DNA of 64,000 nt from Bradyrhizobium sp. (GTDB lineage Bacteria > Pseudomonadota > Alphaproteobacteria > Rhizobiales > Xanthobacteraceae). The notes under the pieces are model-generated. The model was not told where the DNA came from and made no database searches. It saw nothing but the letters and a program-made list of their open reading frames with translations. Of this stretch, positions 17,487 through 25,520 are shown piece after piece (position 1 is the stretch's first letter; the number at the start of each line of letters is the position of its first letter). The position numbers and the translations under genes were made by a program. The stretch covers positions 31,001 through 95,000 of the forward strand of contig NZ_SSMW01000135.1 of assembly GCF_004799405.1 (NCBI RefSeq). Reading direction: 5' to 3'.

Positions 17487-17511
17487 CCACCTCTCCCTAT
17501 GGGAGAGGTGG
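17487..17511. repeat. Perfect 11-bp CT-rich hairpin
   Basis: CCACCTCTCCC / GGGAGAGGTGG around TAT, just downstream of the hydrolase gene that ends at 17554. It resembles the widespread rhizobial intergenic palindromes and may help end that transcript. Confidence 0.6.
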
Positions 17512-17553
17512 CCGTGCCAGCGCGGGGGGCAAATCGATCGAACTAAACTCATT

Positions 17554-18627
17554 TCATCGTCCACCACCGAGCCACTTCAAGATCGGCGCGTTCATCTCGC
17601 GCGGATAGCAGTGGCTGAGATCGTCAAGCTCCCGGTAGGTCACCTCGGCGCCCGCGGCCTGCAATAGCTGATGCGTTTGCCGCGCCCCTTGCACCGGAAA
17701 CATCCAGTCGAGCCGGCCATGCACCAGGTAGATCGGCAGGCCGCGCAATCTCTGCGCATCGGCCATCTCGGCCATCAGCGGATGGAAGGTGGCGGCAATC
17801 GGCGCAAGATGGGTGAAGGGGGAAGTGCTCTCCAGCCCGCTGACATAACAGAAGGTGCCGCCGTCGCTCATCCCGGTCAGCAGCAGCTTCTCCGAATCGA
17901 CGTTGCAGCGGCTTCGCACCAGGTCGAGAATGCGGGCGAGGTTCGGCGTGTCGGCATCTTCGCCCATCAACGACCAGGTGCCGCCGGTCGCGGTCGGCGC
18001 GATCAGGATGGCGCCATGGCTGCGCGCATCGCGCAGCCAGCTCCACAGGAAGCCGCGGCCATTGCCGCTGCCGCCATGCAGCGCCATCACCAGCGGCCAG
18101 GCGCGATCGGGCGTGTAATATTCCGGCACATAAAGCGAGAAACCGCCGCGGCTGCCGGGCTCGTTGTGGTCGTGGACGATCCCGGTGTTTTCGCGTGCCG
18201 GCTCGGCGAGGCGCGCCAATAGAGCCGCGTCGTCGCGCAGAGGAGGGTCGATGAAGAAACCGCTGATCGGCGGCAATCTCGCGGCCAGCGGATACAGCGC
18301 CTCCTGTGCGCGGGGAGCATAACGCAACGCGCGAAACACGGCGACGAGATCGCCGTTGGCGTGCTGTACCGCGCGCAAACCGTCGAACGCCGCGAGTGCC
18401 GCATCGCTTGCCGCTTCGAGCGCGGTCCGTACGCTCACGAACTCCGCCGGCCAGTCGGCCAGCCGCGGGCGAACAGCCCGCAATGCCTGATCCGGCGTAC
18501 CGGCAGCTTCCATCACGCGTCCGAAATCCGGCGGGTTGAGATGGCGGGCGACGAAGCCGAGCGCTTCGATCGATTGCAGCAACGGCGGCAGCACGGCCAC
18601 GATGTCATCGACGACCGCCTCGCTCAT
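17554..18627 (-). CDS. Alpha/beta hydrolase (phospholipase/carboxylesterase-like)
   Basis: 357 aa. The first ~125 residues are a helical domain of unknown role; the hydrolase domain follows. A LHGGSGNG oxyanion loop (about residue 183), nucleophile GMSDGG with Ser254, acid Asp307 in HGRLDWMFP and base His339 in LSHCYP form a full triad. The layout is like PHB-depolymerase/phospholipase-type esterases. No signal peptide is seen. The gene begins 33 bp behind the HtrA-like pseudoprotease gene, so the two probably form an operon and act together. Confidence 0.87.
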   Translation of the reverse strand: MSEAVVDDIVAVLPPLLQSIEALGFVARHLNPPDFGRVMEAAGTPDQALRAVRPRLADWPAEFVSVRTALEAASDAALAAFDGLRAVQHANGDLVAVFRALRYAPRAQEALYPLAARLPPISGFFIDPPLRDDAALLARLAEPARENTGIVHDHNEPGSRGGFSLYVPEYYTPDRAWPLVMALHGGSGNGRGFLWSWLRDARSHGAILIAPTATGGTWSLMGEDADTPNLARILDLVRSRCNVDSEKLLLTGMSDGGTFCYVSGLESTSPFTHLAPIAATFHPLMAEMADAQRLRGLPIYLVHGRLDWMFPVQGARQTHQLLQAAGAEVTYRELDDLSHCYPREMNAPILKWLGGGR

Positions 18628-18659
18628 CGCGCGCTCCAGTACCGCATGTTGTCAGGCGT

Positions 18660-19631
18660 TCAATGCAGCCGCGGGCCCTTAAGCAGCCGGGTGCGGTCGG
18701 TTGAGGCCAGCACCACATCGAAGGTGACGCCTTCGTGGTAGACGGTGAGCGGCACGTCGACCCCGGCGGGCCCGAGCGACCAGAGTTTTCGGTAGAATTG
18801 CGTCTGGCTCGCGACCTTCTCGCCATTCACCGCCAGGATGACGTCGCCGGCCTTGAGTTCGGCGCGCGCGGCGGGCCCTTTCGCGGAAATGCCGACCACC
18901 ACGACCTTGTTCTCGATCTCGGCCGAGAGGATCCCGAGCCATGGCCGCGCCGGCTGGTTGACGCGGCCGAATTTGCGCAGATCATCCAGCACCGGCTTCA
19001 ACAGATCGATCGGCACGATCATGTTGACATGCTCGGCGTTGCCCTCGCGTTCGCGCTCGAGCTGGAGCGAGCCGATACCGATCAGTTCGCCGCGGCTTGA
19101 GATCATTCCGGTGCCGCCCCAGTTCGGATGAGCAGGATGGGTGAAGATCGCCTGGTCCAGCAGATACTCCCAGTAACCGGCGAATTCCTGCTTGGCGACG
19201 ATGTGGCTGGCGACCGACCGCGTGCGTCCACCGGCGCCGCCGACCACCACGCGATCGCCGATCTGGGCCTCCGCCGAGGAACCCAGCGGCAGCGGATCGA
19301 GATCGATGCGGCCAAGCGCCTGCACCAGGCCGAAACCCGTGGTGGAATCGGAGCCGAGCGCATGGCCCTCCACCACCCGCCCGTCGCCGAGATGCAACCA
19401 CACCGATTCGGCTTCGGTGATCAGGTAACCGATGGTCAGCACCAGCCCATCGTCGATCACCACGCCATTGCCGGCGCGTTCGGTGCCTAGACTGTCGGCG
19501 CTAAAGGCGTCGGCGGGGATGATCGAATGCAGGCCGACCACGGAAGAAAGTACGCGATCGAGATCGAAGCTGTAATCGCCCGGGCGCGGCTGGTTCGCCG
19601 GCGGCACTTTCCATTCGGTCAGCTGGGGCAT
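18660..19631 (-). CDS. HtrA/S1C-like protein with PDZ domain, catalytic triad lost
   Basis: 323 aa from ATG 19631 (GGAG upstream). A trypsin-like double barrel (residues ~25-205) and a C-terminal PDZ domain (~230-320, with PWLGILSAE and AELKAGDVILAVNGE) follow the DegP/HtrA plan, but all three catalytic positions differ: VLTNNHV is VLTIGYL (His to Tyr69), the T-D pair is T-G (Asp to Gly99), and GNSGGP is NWGGTG (Ser to Trp171). The flanking structural residues are kept, so the change is specific. No signal peptide is visible, so it is likely cytosolic. It probably serves as a binding or regulatory scaffold, perhaps for the hydrolase encoded 33 bp downstream. Confidence 0.85.
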   Translation of the reverse strand: MPQLTEWKVPPANQPRPGDYSFDLDRVLSSVVGLHSIIPADAFSADSLGTERAGNGVVIDDGLVLTIGYLITEAESVWLHLGDGRVVEGHALGSDSTTGFGLVQALGRIDLDPLPLGSSAEAQIGDRVVVGGAGGRTRSVASHIVAKQEFAGYWEYLLDQAIFTHPAHPNWGGTGMISSRGELIGIGSLQLEREREGNAEHVNMIVPIDLLKPVLDDLRKFGRVNQPARPWLGILSAEIENKVVVVGISAKGPAARAELKAGDVILAVNGEKVASQTQFYRKLWSLGPAGVDVPLTVYHEGVTFDVVLASTDRTRLLKGPRLH

Positions 19632-19821
19632 GAAGGGTCTCCTGGCCAATCAGGTGCGCATGTTCCTCGCAAATTCCAGCGAACGGGGGCGCGCGAAGCA
19701 TATCGCGATCTTACGTCGCAAATGGCGATCTTGAAAGTCTCGCGATACGATGATGTCATCGCCGCGGCGCCACGAAAAAGCCTCGCGTCGTTCTCGGCCG
19801 TACCGTCGGAGCTGAAGGAAA

Positions 19822-20514
19822 ATGGCATTTCGTGTCTTGATCATCGGTGGCACTGGGCAGGTGGGAGCTGCGGTGGTGCGCGCGCTGGCCGCAGAGCCGT
19901 CCTGCGCTGAAGTCGTGATGGTCAATCGCAGGGCGATTTCTCTCACCGCTGATCCCCGTGTGCGGCAGGTGATCTTGGATACGGCAGCTGCCCAGTTTCC
20001 GGCAGAAGTGACCAGGCTTGCGCAGAGCTTGGTTACGCAAGGCGATCCTGTCTACGGGGCATCCTGTGTTGGCGTCGGTAAAGGCAGCATGAAGTGGAGC
20101 GAGGAGGAATTAAAGGCCCTCGAAATTGGCGTGGTCGGCGGCTTTGCCCGCGGTTGTCAGGCTGGGGGTATCACGCGATTTTCTCTGCTATCGGCAGCCG
20201 GAAGCACCGCGAAAAGCAGGATTCGCTATGTGCGGATCATGGGGTTGAAAGAAGAAACGGTCCAAGGAATAGGCTTCCAACGCCTGGCAATTTTTCGTCC
20301 GGGAGTTATCGCAGGCAATGCTCACACGCCGCGCTATGCAGCCTGGTTGGGGCGTCTGATTCCGGGACCATTTGGCACGATTGAGCAGGACGATATCGGG
20401 CGCGCCTTTGTCGCTGAATTCATCAATAGCTCGGCCTCGAACGGGGTTGTGTATCTCGACAACCGGGCGATGAGACAAAGGTCTCGTGCGCATAATAATC
20501 CACTTTTGACCTAG
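19822..20514 (+). CDS. NAD(P)-binding oxidoreductase (HTATIP2/NmrA-like SDR)
   Basis: 230 aa. An N-terminal Rossmann motif GGTGQVGAAVVRAL (residues 9-22) and basic NRR after the second strand indicate NADP binding. SLLSAAGS and the following Tyr-less stretch resemble atypical short-chain dehydrogenases of the HTATIP2/TIP30 group (FRPGVIAGN near residue 160 is typical). GAAGGAAA precedes the ATG. No neighbouring pathway is evident; substrate unknown. Confidence 0.8.
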   Translation: MAFRVLIIGGTGQVGAAVVRALAAEPSCAEVVMVNRRAISLTADPRVRQVILDTAAAQFPAEVTRLAQSLVTQGDPVYGASCVGVGKGSMKWSEEELKALEIGVVGGFARGCQAGGITRFSLLSAAGSTAKSRIRYVRIMGLKEETVQGIGFQRLAIFRPGVIAGNAHTPRYAAWLGRLIPGPFGTIEQDDIGRAFVAEFINSSASNGVVYLDNRAMRQRSRAHNNPLLT

Positions 20515-20627
20515 GAGCGCCGGAGATTTGGAATCAGGCGACGGTTTTGCTGTCAAAATCCGTGTCACCCTCGTGATGGATGACCGTCTGATGTGTCGGG
20601 CTGGGGCCCATGCGCGCCGGCCACCTG

Positions 20628-21185
20628 TTACGGATCGAGCTCGGTATCCCAGTATAAATAGTCCAGCCAGCTATCGTGCAGATAGTTCGGCGGGAACAGC
20701 CGGCCGTTGCGGTGCAGTTGATGCACCGTCGGCGCGAACGGCGGCTGCCGCGGGAACATCCGCGCCTGCTGCGGGGTCAGATTGCCCTTGCGCAGGTTGC
20801 AGGGCGAACACGCCGCGACCACGTTCTCCCAGGTGGTCTGGCCGCCCTTGCTGCGCGGGAGGATGTGATCGAAAGTGAGGTCGTCGTCGGCCGAGCAATA
20901 CTGGCAGACGAAACGGTCGCGCAGGAACACGTTGAACCGGGTGAAGGCGGGATGCGTGGTCGGCTTGACGAAGGATTTTAGCGACACCACGCTCGGCAGT
21001 TGAATCTCGAACGATGGGCTGCGCACCGCGCGGTCGTAGTGCTCGACGATGTTGACCCGATCGAGGAACACCGCCTTGATCGCGTCCTGCCATGACCAGA
21101 GCGACAACGGATAATAACTGAGCGGCCGGAAATCCGCATTCAGCACCAATACCGGCCAACCGCCTTGCGAGACATGTGCGTTCAA
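20628..21185 (-). CDS. HNH endonuclease
   Basis: 185 aa from TTG at 21185, selected because a perfect GGAGG lies 6 bases upstream; the ATG six codons earlier has none. The HNH/zinc-finger module lies at about residues 100-145: CQYC, then FDHILPRSKGGQ (catalytic His and Asp), ENVVAACSPCN and the final RKG. The first ~95 residues (VLNADFRPLSYYPLSLW…) are typical of a chromosomal HNH family common in alphaproteobacteria, not of mobile homing enzymes. Role unknown, possibly DNA repair. Confidence 0.9.
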   Translation of the reverse strand: MNAHVSQGGWPVLVLNADFRPLSYYPLSLWSWQDAIKAVFLDRVNIVEHYDRAVRSPSFEIQLPSVVSLKSFVKPTTHPAFTRFNVFLRDRFVCQYCSADDDLTFDHILPRSKGGQTTWENVVAACSPCNLRKGNLTPQQARMFPRQPPFAPTVHQLHRNGRLFPPNYLHDSWLDYLYWDTELDP

Positions 21186-21200
21186 GTAACGCCTCCAGAG

Positions 21201-21246
21201 CATTTTCCGGCAAAGTGGGAACCGGTTTGCCGCAAGAAAATGCTCC
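21201..21246. repeat. Palindromic intergenic repeat, first part
   Basis: GCATTTTCCGGCAAAGTGGG and CGCAAGAAAATGC form an imperfect inverted pair directly upstream of the HNH gene, of a type repeated widely in Bradyrhizobium (recalled). Confidence 0.5.
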
Positions 21247-21258
21247 CAATTATAACTT

Positions 21259-21307
21259 GCGCGTACTCATTTCGCAAAACCGGTACTCACTTTTGCGGAG
21301 TACGCGC
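21259..21307. repeat. Large two-step palindrome
   Basis: Outer arms GCGCGTACTC/GAGTACGCGC (10 bp) and inner arms CGCAAAA/TTTTGCG (7 bp) enclose an ACCGG-centred loop. It lies between the divergent HNH and ClC genes and could form a cruciform. Confidence 0.75.
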
Positions 21308-21432
21308 GAGCCCCCATGTGAGCTGCGAAGCAGCGTGAGTTGACATACTATAGGCAGCGTGACGGGATTGTGAAGAGCGTTCCGGGGCTTATCCGACGCC
21401 GCGCCGGTTCGCATCCCGATTGCATATCCGGC

Positions 21433-23253
21433 ATGAAGACCGCTAAATCGGGGCTGGCGGCGCGTTTGGGCCGCGGATGGACGCAAAGCGACATGGCCCC
21501 GACGTCCCGTTATCTCGAAGCCCCGCGCCGGTTACGGGCGTTCGTCCGCGCGCACGAAACGAGCCTGGTCGTCCTTGCAGCGCTGATCGGAACCATCGGC
21601 GGATTGGTGGTCGTTGCGATGAGCGTCGCGGTCGCCGCTCTCCACGCGCTATTGTTCAACATTTCGATCCGGGAACGTCTTTCAAGCCAGGACAGCATTG
21701 AGCCGCTGCGTGCCCTTTTGGTGCCGAGCCTCGGCGGGTTGTTGCTGGGGGTAGTGTTCCTGCTCTTGCTGCGATGGCGGCCGGCGCGCGAAATCGATCC
21801 GATCGAAGCCAATGCCCTCCATGGCGGACGGATGTCGTTTCGCGGCAGCGTCATCGTGGCCTTGCAGACGATCTGGTCCAGCGGCGTCGGCGCCTCGGTC
21901 GGACTTGAAGCAGGATATACCCAGCTTGCCAGCGGCCTTGCCGCCTCGCTCGGCCGCGGCTTTCATCTGCGCCGCGTCGATCAGCGCATCATGGTCGGCT
22001 GTGGTGCCGCGGCCGCGATTGCCGGCGCGTTCGGGGCACCGCTGGCCGGCGCGTTCTATGCCTTTGAGCTAGTGATCGGGGGATACACCCCGGCCAGCCT
22101 GACGCCGGTGGGAATCGCCGCGGTGGCGGGCTATTTCATGACCCATGGATTTGCGGCGCTGTCGATGGGCATCGGCATCGGCCCGGTCGGCGATATCCTC
22201 GGGCGCGATCTTGCCATCGCCGCGCTGCTCGGGATCCTGTCGGCGCTGGTCGGCATCGGCATTATGCGCGGCGTGGCGCTGTGCGAGACGCTGCTGGCTA
22301 AGAGCCGAATCTGGCCGCCGTTGCGCACCGCGTTTGGCGGTCTCGGCGTCGGCCTGCTCGCATTGCTGACGCCGCAAGTGATGTCGTCGGGGCATGGCGC
22401 GCTGCATTTTTCCAACATCGTTTCGCTGCCGTTGAAGGTTATTGCGGGCGTGTTCGTGCTGAAGGCGATCGCCTCCGTGATATCGCTGGGCAGCGGCTTT
22501 CGCGGCGGATTGTTTTTTGCCACGCTGTTTCTGGGGGCGCTTGGCGGCCGGCTGTTCAGCGCCGGCTTTGACACGATCTGGCCGGGTCTCGACCTCGATC
22601 CGAATGTCTACGCGATCATCGGCATGAGTGCGCTATCGGCCTCGGTGATCGGCGGCCCGCTGACGATGTCGTTCATCGCACTGGAATCGACCGGCAATCT
22701 CTGGCTCACCACCGCCGTGCTGGTCGCGGTCATGATCTCGACGATGATCACCCGCGAGCTGTTCGGTTACTCGTTCGCGACTTGGCGATTCCATCTGCGC
22801 GGCGAAACCATCCGCAGTGCCGCGGATATCGGCTGGATCCGCGATCTCACGGTTCGGAGCCTGATGCGGCCGGACGTGGCCACCGTGGACGCCAATATCG
22901 GGATCGAGGAATTTCGCGGCAAATTCCCGCTGGGATCCAAGACCCAGGTGGTCGCGGTCGATCCCGAGGGCCATTATGTCGGGCTGGCGGTGGTGGCCGA
23001 CGCGCACGCACCGGACATCGAGGCGACCAGCGCTCTTGCCGGCCTGCTGCATTACCGCGATGTCGTGCTGCATCCGGCCATGAACATCCAGGAAGCCATC
23101 GCGATTTTCGACGCCGCGGAAGCCGAATCGCTGGCGGTGGTCGAACCCGGCGCCGAACATTGGCCGATCGGAATCCTCACCGAAGCCCACGCGATGCGGC
23201 GCTATGCGGAGGAATCCGAGCGGCGGCGGCGCGAGGCCGTCGGCGAGTTCTAA
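21433..23253 (+). CDS. ClC-type chloride channel/antiporter with CBS-like tail
   Basis: About 606 aa from ATG 21433; starts at 21340 or 21493 are also possible because none has a strong ribosome site. The membrane domain shows the ClC signatures: SSGVGASVGLEAGYTQ (with the gating Glu), AFGAPLAGAFYAFE and SGFRGGLFFATLFLG. The C-terminal ~150 residues (from RSLMRPDVATVD) form two CBS-like repeats, often nucleotide-sensing. The protein exchanges Cl- for H+ or passes Cl-. It ends 28 bp before the binding-protein gene, but a shared role is not obvious. Confidence 0.92.
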   Translation: MKTAKSGLAARLGRGWTQSDMAPTSRYLEAPRRLRAFVRAHETSLVVLAALIGTIGGLVVVAMSVAVAALHALLFNISIRERLSSQDSIEPLRALLVPSLGGLLLGVVFLLLLRWRPAREIDPIEANALHGGRMSFRGSVIVALQTIWSSGVGASVGLEAGYTQLASGLAASLGRGFHLRRVDQRIMVGCGAAAAIAGAFGAPLAGAFYAFELVIGGYTPASLTPVGIAAVAGYFMTHGFAALSMGIGIGPVGDILGRDLAIAALLGILSALVGIGIMRGVALCETLLAKSRIWPPLRTAFGGLGVGLLALLTPQVMSSGHGALHFSNIVSLPLKVIAGVFVLKAIASVISLGSGFRGGLFFATLFLGALGGRLFSAGFDTIWPGLDLDPNVYAIIGMSALSASVIGGPLTMSFIALESTGNLWLTTAVLVAVMISTMITRELFGYSFATWRFHLRGETIRSAADIGWIRDLTVRSLMRPDVATVDANIGIEEFRGKFPLGSKTQVVAVDPEGHYVGLAVVADAHAPDIEATSALAGLLHYRDVVLHPAMNIQEAIAIFDAAEAESLAVVEPGAEHWPIGILTEAHAMRRYAEESERRRREAVGEF

Positions 23254-23281
23254 ATCTGCGTACCTATCCCGGAGGAACTCC

Positions 23282-24259
23282 ATGCGTAGACTGCTGGCGA
23301 TGACTGTCCCGGCTCTGCTTGGGCTGGCGTGGAGCGGCATCGCCGCGGCGCAGACCTATCCGACCCATCCGATCACCATGATCGTGCCATTCCCCGCCGG
23401 CGGCGCCACCGACACGCTGGCGCGATACCTCGCCGAACAGATGCGCGGAATTCTCGGCCAACCCGTCATCATCGAGAACATCGGCGGGGCAGCCGGCAGT
23501 ATCGGCGTCAGCCGCGCCGTCCGCTCGCCCGCCGATGGCTACACGCTGAGCATCGGCACTTCGACCACGCACATGCTGACCGGCGGCCTCTACGCGCTGC
23601 CGTTCAACCTGTTGAAGGACCTCGAGCCGATCATCCTGATCGGTAGCGAACCGCTGCTGATCGTCGGCAAGAAGAGCCTGCCGGCGGATGATTTGAAGGG
23701 GTTGATTGCCTGGCTCAAGGCCAATCCCGACAAAGCATCGGTTGGCATCGCCGGCGTCGGCGCGACCGGTCAACTCGCCGGACTCTCGTTTCAGAAGCAG
23801 ACCGGGACCAAATTCCAGTTCGTGCCGTATCGCGGCAATGGTCCTGCGATGCAGGACCTGCTGGCCGAACATATCGATTTGATGATCGAACCGTCGTCCA
23901 ATTTCAGGTCGCTGCTTTCGGCCGGCAGCGTCAAGCCGTTTGCCATCACCGGCATGGCGCGGCTGCCGGCATTGCCCGATATTCCGACTGCGGACGAGGC
24001 GGGTTTGCCGGGCTTCTTCGCCTCGCTCTGGTACGGGCTTTGGGTGCCGAAGGGGACGTCAAAAGACGTCATCGCGCAGCTGAACGCCACCATGTCGCAA
24101 CTGCTTGCCAGTCCGCCGGTGAAGCAGCGCTTCCAGGATTTTGGCATCCAGATCGCGCCGCTCGACCAGCAATCGCCGGAGGCCTTGGCAGCGTTCCAGA
24201 AGGCCGAGGCCGAACGCTGGTGGCCGATCATCAAGGCGGCCAATCTCAAGGCCGAATGA
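23282..24259 (+). CDS. Bug-family tripartite tricarboxylate transporter substrate-binding protein
   Basis: 325 aa; ATG 23282 has GGAGGAACTCC. Signal peptide cut at AAAQT (residue ~23). The mature start YPTHPITMIVPFPAGGATDTLAR is the Bug-family fingerprint; VIENIGGAAGSIG and the two-domain length are also typical. It captures a carboxylate or aromatic acid in the periplasm. TctA/TctB permease genes are absent here; orphan Bug proteins are common in Bradyrhizobium and related genera. Confidence 0.93.
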   Translation: MRRLLAMTVPALLGLAWSGIAAAQTYPTHPITMIVPFPAGGATDTLARYLAEQMRGILGQPVIIENIGGAAGSIGVSRAVRSPADGYTLSIGTSTTHMLTGGLYALPFNLLKDLEPIILIGSEPLLIVGKKSLPADDLKGLIAWLKANPDKASVGIAGVGATGQLAGLSFQKQTGTKFQFVPYRGNGPAMQDLLAEHIDLMIEPSSNFRSLLSAGSVKPFAITGMARLPALPDIPTADEAGLPGFFASLWYGLWVPKGTSKDVIAQLNATMSQLLASPPVKQRFQDFGIQIAPLDQQSPEALAAFQKAEAERWWPIIKAANLKAE

Positions 24260-24375
24260 AGCGGCCGGTTCCATGAACAAATGGCAACGATCCTGACATG
24301 GCGCCGGAAGACTCCGGCCGCGTCGAACTGGCGTGCGGAGTGGCGCGACCTATATCCCTCGTAGAGGAGGCCGCC

Positions 24376-24498
24376 ATGTTCAAGGTCGCCGTCATTGTCT
24401 TCGCACTCGCCGTCTCGGGCTTGATGCTGTGGATCGCCCACGAGAACGCGAACTTTGCCCAGCTGCCGCATGCGGTGCTGGTCAAGCGCGCGGTGTAA
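24376..24498 (+). CDS. 40-aa membrane peptide
   Basis: A very short gene with a strong GAGGAGG site 5 bases before ATG 24376. One hydrophobic helix (FKVAVIVFALAVSGLMLWI) fills the N-terminal half and a short polar tail follows. It lies between the Bug gene and the convergent NHL gene. The good start and helix argue for a real gene; function unknown. Confidence 0.55.
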   Translation: MFKVAVIVFALAVSGLMLWIAHENANFAQLPHAVLVKRAV

Positions 24499-24504
24499 GA
24501 TCGT

Positions 24505-25473
24505 TCAAACCTTTTCCAGTTTCTGCAGGCAGCGGACCACGGCAACCTCCGCCGGCATCGGCGTGTCCGGAAAGCTGGTCTTCCAGTCGGTGACGCCGAC
24601 TTCACCGACATAGATGTCGCCCCTTGAATCCATCGCGATGCCGTGCGGCGCCAGGAACTTGCCGGTCTCGATGCCCGGACCATGCTCGCCGCCGAGCCGC
24701 GCGATGCGGTTGCCTTTTGAATCGACGAAGCTCAGCCGCGGGCCCAGGTTCGGCAGCCTTCGATTGACCGCCATGCCGGGGCCGAGTTCGCCGATAATGA
24801 AAACAGGCGCCTTGCCGCCGCAGCAATGCAGCGCACAGGGCCGGTGCAGGTTGTTCCACTGCGTCTCGTACTTGCCGTTGCCGTCGAACACCTGGACGCG
24901 GTGGTTCTCGCGGTCGGCGACATAGACCCAGCCGTCGGCGTCGGTGACGATGTTGTGGACGATATTGAACTGGCCGGGATCGGTGCCGGACTCGCCCCAG
25001 GTTTTGATCAGCTTTCCGTCCGGGGTGTACTTGTGGACGCAGGCATTGCCGTAGCCGTCCGACACATAGATCTCGCCTTTGGGCGAAAGCGCGGTGTGGG
25101 TGCAGCGGTGGAACGGCTCGCCGCTCATGAAGGGCGCCGGCTGGTGCGGGATGCCGATGGTCAGCAGTACCTTGCCGCCGGTCGAGCACTTGCGCACGGT
25201 ATGGTCGCCGTCATCGGTGCAGTAGAGATTGTCGTCGCCGTCGATATGCAGCCCATGCGCGCGGCTGAACAGCCCTTCGCCCCAGCTGGTGATGAAATTA
25301 CCGTCGCGATCCAGCACCACCATCGGATGGACGCCGCGATTGAAGACGTAGATGCGATCCTTGCTGTCGACCGCGACGGAAGCAACGTCGGTGAGATGCC
25401 AGCCGCCGGGAAGCCTGGCCCAGTTCTCCGCCACGCGGTAGCGATGCTCGCCTGCGCCCAGAATGGTCGGCAT
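24505..25473 (-). CDS. NHL-repeat beta-propeller protein
   Basis: 322 aa from ATG 25473 (AGGGAG upstream). Six propeller blades are visible through repeated patterns such as DSKDRIYVFNRG, DGDDNLYCTDDGDHTVRK, GEIYVSDGYGNACVHKY, DGWVYVADRENHRVQVF and DSRGDIYVGEVG. Similar proteins include the lyase module of peptidyl-alpha-hydroxyglycine enzymes and gluconolactonase-like propellers. No signal peptide, so a cytosolic role. It starts 48 bp after the flavin monooxygenase gene on the same strand and probably works in the same catabolic or processing step. Confidence 0.85.
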   Translation of the reverse strand: MPTILGAGEHRYRVAENWARLPGGWHLTDVASVAVDSKDRIYVFNRGVHPMVVLDRDGNFITSWGEGLFSRAHGLHIDGDDNLYCTDDGDHTVRKCSTGGKVLLTIGIPHQPAPFMSGEPFHRCTHTALSPKGEIYVSDGYGNACVHKYTPDGKLIKTWGESGTDPGQFNIVHNIVTDADGWVYVADRENHRVQVFDGNGKYETQWNNLHRPCALHCCGGKAPVFIIGELGPGMAVNRRLPNLGPRLSFVDSKGNRIARLGGEHGPGIETGKFLAPHGIAMDSRGDIYVGEVGVTDWKTSFPDTPMPAEVAVVRCLQKLEKV

Positions 25474-25520
25474 GTGTTTCTCCCTTTTTCCCTCTCCCGC
25501 AAGGGGAGAAGGGAAGAAAG

